From the NCBI GenBank assembly GCA_937864115.1, contig CALMII010000057.1:1-64000 (forward strand): a stretch of DNA of 64,000 nt, given 5' to 3'. How positions within the stretch are numbered: the first letter of the stretch is position 1; the number at the start of each line of letters is the position of its first letter. Below the pieces are notes generated by a model that had not been told where the DNA came from, did no database searches, and worked only from the letters and a program-made list of their open reading frames with translations. Origin of the DNA: an uncultured Steroidobacter sp. (GTDB lineage Bacteria > Pseudomonadota > Gammaproteobacteria > Steroidobacterales > Steroidobacteraceae). The position numbers and the translations under genes were made by a program. Below are positions 61,252 through 64,000 of the stretch, piece by piece.

Positions 61252-63027
61252 ATGGCCTACGTGGCAATCGCCGATCGCGATCACGAACACGAGCTGCACG
61301 ATCCGCACTCGTGGATCCGCAAGTACGTGTGGAGCCAGGATCACAAGGTCATCGCGATCCAGTACGCCGTGGTGGCGACGGCGATCGGGCTGGTCGCGCT
61401 GGTGATGTCGGTGCTGATGCGGCTGCAGCTCGGCTTTCCCGACACGTTCAAGCTCATCGCGCCGGAGCACTACTACCAGTTCATCACCATGCACGGAATG
61501 ATCATGGTGATCTACCTGCTGACCGCGCTGTTCCTCGGCGGCTTCGGCAACTACCTCATTCCGCTCATGCTCGGTTCGCGGGACATGGTGTTCCCGTACA
61601 TGAACATGCTGAGCTTCTGGTTCTACCTGCTCGCGGTGCTGATCCTGGTCGCCGGCATGTTCGTGCCGGGCGGACCGACGGGCGCAGGCTGGACGCTGTA
61701 TCCGCCGCAGGCCATCCTGCCCGGCACGCCCGGCGTGACGTGGGGCATTCTGTGCATGCTCGCCTCGCTCGCGGTGTTCATCATCGCGTTCACGATGGGC
61801 GGCCTGAACTACGTGACGACGGTGCTGCAGGCGCGCTGCCGCGGCATGACGTTCATGCGCATGCCGCTGTCGGTGTGGGGCATCTTCACCGCCTCCATCC
61901 TCGGCCTGCTCGCCTTCCCGGCGCTGTTCGTGTCCGCGATCATGATGGCGCTCGACAGCACCATCGGCACGAGCTTCTTCCTGCCGGCCGTGAACTCGAT
62001 GGGCGAGAACCTCAAGTACAGCGGCGGCAGTCCGCTGCTGTTCCAGCACCTGTTCTGGTTCTTCGGCCACCCCGAGGTCTACATCGTCGCGCTGCCGGCC
62101 TTCGGCATCGTCTCGGACCTGCTCAGCACGCACGCACGTCGCAACATCTTCGGCTATCGCATGATGGTGTGGGCGATCCTCGCGATCGGCGTGCTGAGCT
62201 TCGTCGTGTGGGCGCACCACATGTACATCAGCGGCATGAATCCCTATTTCGGATTCTTCTTCGCGACGACGACGCTGATCATCGCGGTGCCGACCGCGAT
62301 CAAGGTCTACAACTGGGTGCTCACCATCTGGAAAGGCGACGTGCACCTCACGGTGCCGATGCTGTTTGCGATCGGCTTCATTTTCACGTTCGTGAACGGC
62401 GGCCTCACCGGCCTGTTCCTCGGCAATGTGACGGTCGACGTGCCGTTGTCCGGCACTTACTTCGTCGTTGCACACTTCCACATGGTGATGGGTGTGTCGC
62501 CGATCATGGTGGTGTTCGGCGCGATCTATCACTGGTATCCGAAGATCACCGGCCGCATGTTCGACGAGACGCTCGGCAAGGTGCATTTCTGGGCGACCTT
62601 CCTCGGCACGTATGCGATCTACCTGCCGATGCACTATCTCGGCATTCTCGGCGTGCCGCGTCGCTACTACGCGTATGGCGACAGCATCAGCTTCATTCCG
62701 GAATCGGTACACCTCGCGAATGAGTGGATCACGATCTCGGCGGTGATCGTCGCCGCCATCCAGCTCGTGTTCCTCTACAACCTGATCTGGTCGTACTTCC
62801 GCGGCGCGAAGGCCGATCCGAATCCCTGGCGCGCCACCACGCTCGAATGGCAGACGCCGGACACGCCGCCGAAGCACGGCAACTGGGGCAAGGACCTGCC
62901 GGTGGTGTATCGCTGGGCCTATGACTACAGCGTGCCCGGCGCAAAGGAAGACTTCATCCCACAGAACGTGCCGCCCAGCAGCGACACGCCGGCCGGTCAC
63001 GATCACGGACACGGAGCAAAGACGTGA
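61252..63027 (+). CDS. ctaD: Cytochrome c oxidase subunit I (caa3 type)
   Basis: This second subunit I has 591 residues. The catalytic blocks are intact: LGSRDMVFPYMN for the D channel, FFGHPEVYIVALPAFG for CuB and its Tyr, and FVVAHFHMVMGV for the haem ligands. It differs from the copy at 53777 in its longer ends, and carries a His-rich tail (PAGHDHGHGAK). The frame fits closely behind subunit II. The stop overlaps the next gene by four bases (GTGA). Confidence 0.94.
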   Translation: MAYVAIADRDHEHELHDPHSWIRKYVWSQDHKVIAIQYAVVATAIGLVALVMSVLMRLQLGFPDTFKLIAPEHYYQFITMHGMIMVIYLLTALFLGGFGNYLIPLMLGSRDMVFPYMNMLSFWFYLLAVLILVAGMFVPGGPTGAGWTLYPPQAILPGTPGVTWGILCMLASLAVFIIAFTMGGLNYVTTVLQARCRGMTFMRMPLSVWGIFTASILGLLAFPALFVSAIMMALDSTIGTSFFLPAVNSMGENLKYSGGSPLLFQHLFWFFGHPEVYIVALPAFGIVSDLLSTHARRNIFGYRMMVWAILAIGVLSFVVWAHHMYISGMNPYFGFFFATTTLIIAVPTAIKVYNWVLTIWKGDVHLTVPMLFAIGFIFTFVNGGLTGLFLGNVTVDVPLSGTYFVVAHFHMVMGVSPIMVVFGAIYHWYPKITGRMFDETLGKVHFWATFLGTYAIYLPMHYLGILGVPRRYYAYGDSISFIPESVHLANEWITISAVIVAAIQLVFLYNLIWSYFRGAKADPNPWRATTLEWQTPDTPPKHGNWGKDLPVVYRWAYDYSVPGAKEDFIPQNVPPSSDTPAGHDHGHGAKT

Positions 63028-63758
63028 GCCTGACGGTTGCCTACAGCGCGCTGATCACCGGCATCCTGGTCTGGCTGGTGCTGGTCACGCGCTTCCGCAC
63101 GAAATCCTGGGAGCCGCTCGGCGTCACCGCAGAAATCGACGGTCAACGTTTCCCGCCGCAACGCGTCGGCCTGTGGGTCTTCCTGGCGGTCGTGACGTCG
63201 CTGTTCGGACTGTTCATCGCCGCCTTCTTCATGCGCATGGGCCACGACGTCGTCGCGCCGGACTGGAAGCCGTTTCCGGAGCCGATGATCCTGTGGATCA
63301 ACACGGCAGCACTGATCATCGGCAGCGTCGCCATGCAATGGGCGCGTTCTTCGGTCGCGAAGGGCGATGCCGTCTCGACGCGTCGCGCCCTCATCGTCGC
63401 CGGTGTAATGACGCTCGCCTTCCTGGTCGGTCAGGTGCTGGCCTGGCGGCTGATGATCATGTCGGGCTATTTCCAGCCGTACAACCCGGCGGTCGCCTTC
63501 TTCTATCTATTGACGCTGCTGCACGCGCTGCATGTGATCGGCGGAATGGTTGTGTGGGTGCGGATGCTGCTGCGCATGCGCGCCGTGAACGCCGCGCCGC
63601 CCGCGACTGAAGCCGTCGACGTGCGCCGCCGCTTCCGGCTCAGCGTCGAACTCTGCACCGTGTACTGGCACTACCTGCTGTTCGTATGGCTGGTGGTGTT
63701 CGCATTGCTGCTTACGCATTCGATCGACAGCGAGTTCGTGTTCGACAGGTTGTGTTGA
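63024..63758 (+). CDS. Cytochrome c oxidase subunit III-like protein (first of two)
   Basis: The 244-residue membrane protein is a subunit III homologue, with LGVFLAVVTSLFGLF-like helices, YLLTLLHALHVIGGMVVWVRM and the family C-terminal ELCTVYWHYLLFVWLVVFALLL. The GTG start at 63024 overlaps the ctaD stop (GTGA). It looks divergent from classical CtaE and is followed by a second subunit III gene, so the operon encodes two. It may be a membrane partner or assembly variant. Confidence 0.82.
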   Translation: MSLTVAYSALITGILVWLVLVTRFRTKSWEPLGVTAEIDGQRFPPQRVGLWVFLAVVTSLFGLFIAAFFMRMGHDVVAPDWKPFPEPMILWINTAALIIGSVAMQWARSSVAKGDAVSTRRALIVAGVMTLAFLVGQVLAWRLMIMSGYFQPYNPAVAFFYLLTLLHALHVIGGMVVWVRMLLRMRAVNAAPPATEAVDVRRRFRLSVELCTVYWHYLLFVWLVVFALLLTHSIDSEFVFDRLC

Positions 63759-63761
63759 GTG

Positions 63762-63838
63762 TGAGTGACGAAAGTCACGGGGGTCACGAAAGTGACAAGG
63801 GCCTCCGGATCGTCACCTTCGTGACTTTTGTGACTCGC
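63762..63838. repeat. Family C palindrome, copy 2
   Basis: GAGTGACGAAAGTCACGGGGGTCACGAAAGTGAC is mirrored by GTCACCTTCGTGACTTTTGTGACTC. It begins three bases past the stop codon of the first subunit III gene and fills the spacer inside the caa3 operon. Confidence 0.85.
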
Positions 63839-63858
63839 ATCCCCAATGGAGTTCAATG

Positions 63859-64000
63859 ATGTCCGCCCATGATCCAACCATCCCCGACGGACTGAGCGGC
63901 GTTACCGCCGACTGGTCCGCCGACAAGCAGGCGTTCCCCGTGCCGTGGGGGAAGGCCATGATGTGGATCTTCCTGCTGAGCGACACCTTCGTGTTCTCGT
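63859..64000 (+). CDS. Cytochrome c oxidase subunit III, second gene (partial)
   Basis: The gene starts at the ATG at 63859 (or 63856); GGAG lies seven bases upstream of the later ATG. The 47 readable residues include PVPWGKAMMWIFLLSDTFVFS, the first-helix signature of subunit III in caa3 clusters. The gene runs off the right edge of the window, so length and completeness are unknown. Confidence 0.85.
   Translation, partial: MSAHDPTIPDGLSGVTADWSADKQAFPVPWGKAMMWIFLLSDTFVFS

Noticed and set aside
61234..63012. A long minus-strand frame opposite the second ctaD
   Set aside because: Same low-complexity composition; it mirrors the codon pattern of the real gene.

Overview
The window is a GC-rich chromosomal segment of a gammaproteobacterium. 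The strongest evidence is synteny: rsmG-parA-parB-(one inserted gene)-atpIBEFHAGDC-glmU-glmS on the minus strand, and rpoZ-spoT-ridA-recG-ubiA on the plus strand. UbiA, SlyD, CysD/CysNC, BioC and a split MacAB-type pump fit the same group. The overall flavour (aa3 and caa3 oxidases, AMACR, DHRS1-like SDR, many nested intergenic palindromes) suggests the Steroidobacter/Nevskia/Xanthomonas side of the class, but nothing in the sequence fixes the genus. There are no rRNA or tRNA genes, no insertion sequence, no prophage and no CRISPR array.

Layout. 0-10 kb is small-molecule metabolism: gabD with an L-2-hydroxyglutarate oxidase-like gene, two OsmC-family proteins, a Bcr/CflA exporter, a tandem GFA-domain protein, a VOC protein, a SnoaL-like protein, a DHRS1-like SDR, an SDR pseudogene scar, an MBL hydrolase and an exported alpha/beta hydrolase. 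10.5-16.2 kb holds a PAP2 lipoprotein and a translationally coupled four-gene MacAB/TolC-type efflux operon. 16.5-20.3 kb is sulfate activation (cysD, cysNC, cysQ). 20.3-27.5 kb holds leuA with a possible leucine leader, a CBS protein, a DUF2934 protein, slyD, an AMACR-like gene and glmS. 27.6-36.7 kb is glmU and the complete ATP synthase operon, with a near-consensus promoter and a clear terminator. 36.8-42.5 kb is a DUF5916 outer-membrane protein, parB, parA, rsmG and a diheme cytochrome c4. 42.7-49 kb is rpoZ, spoT, ridA, recG, ubiA; 49-52 kb is comF, bioB, bioC. 52.3-64 kb carries two haem-copper oxidase operons in series: an aa3 type (coxB, ctaD, a 41-codon gene, ctaG, coxC, DUF2909, SURF1, Sco-like) and a caa3 type with a two-haem-c subunit II and two consecutive subunit III genes. 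The last gene runs off the window.

The most unusual feature is in the spacers rather than the genes. At least six sequence families of long inverted repeats (called A-F here, about 20 copies) sit almost at once downstream of stop codons, including inside the atp, cys and cox operons. Many arms are built of short tandem words. One copy supplies the stop codon of bioB. All reading was by eye; family names come from recognised motifs and not from searches.
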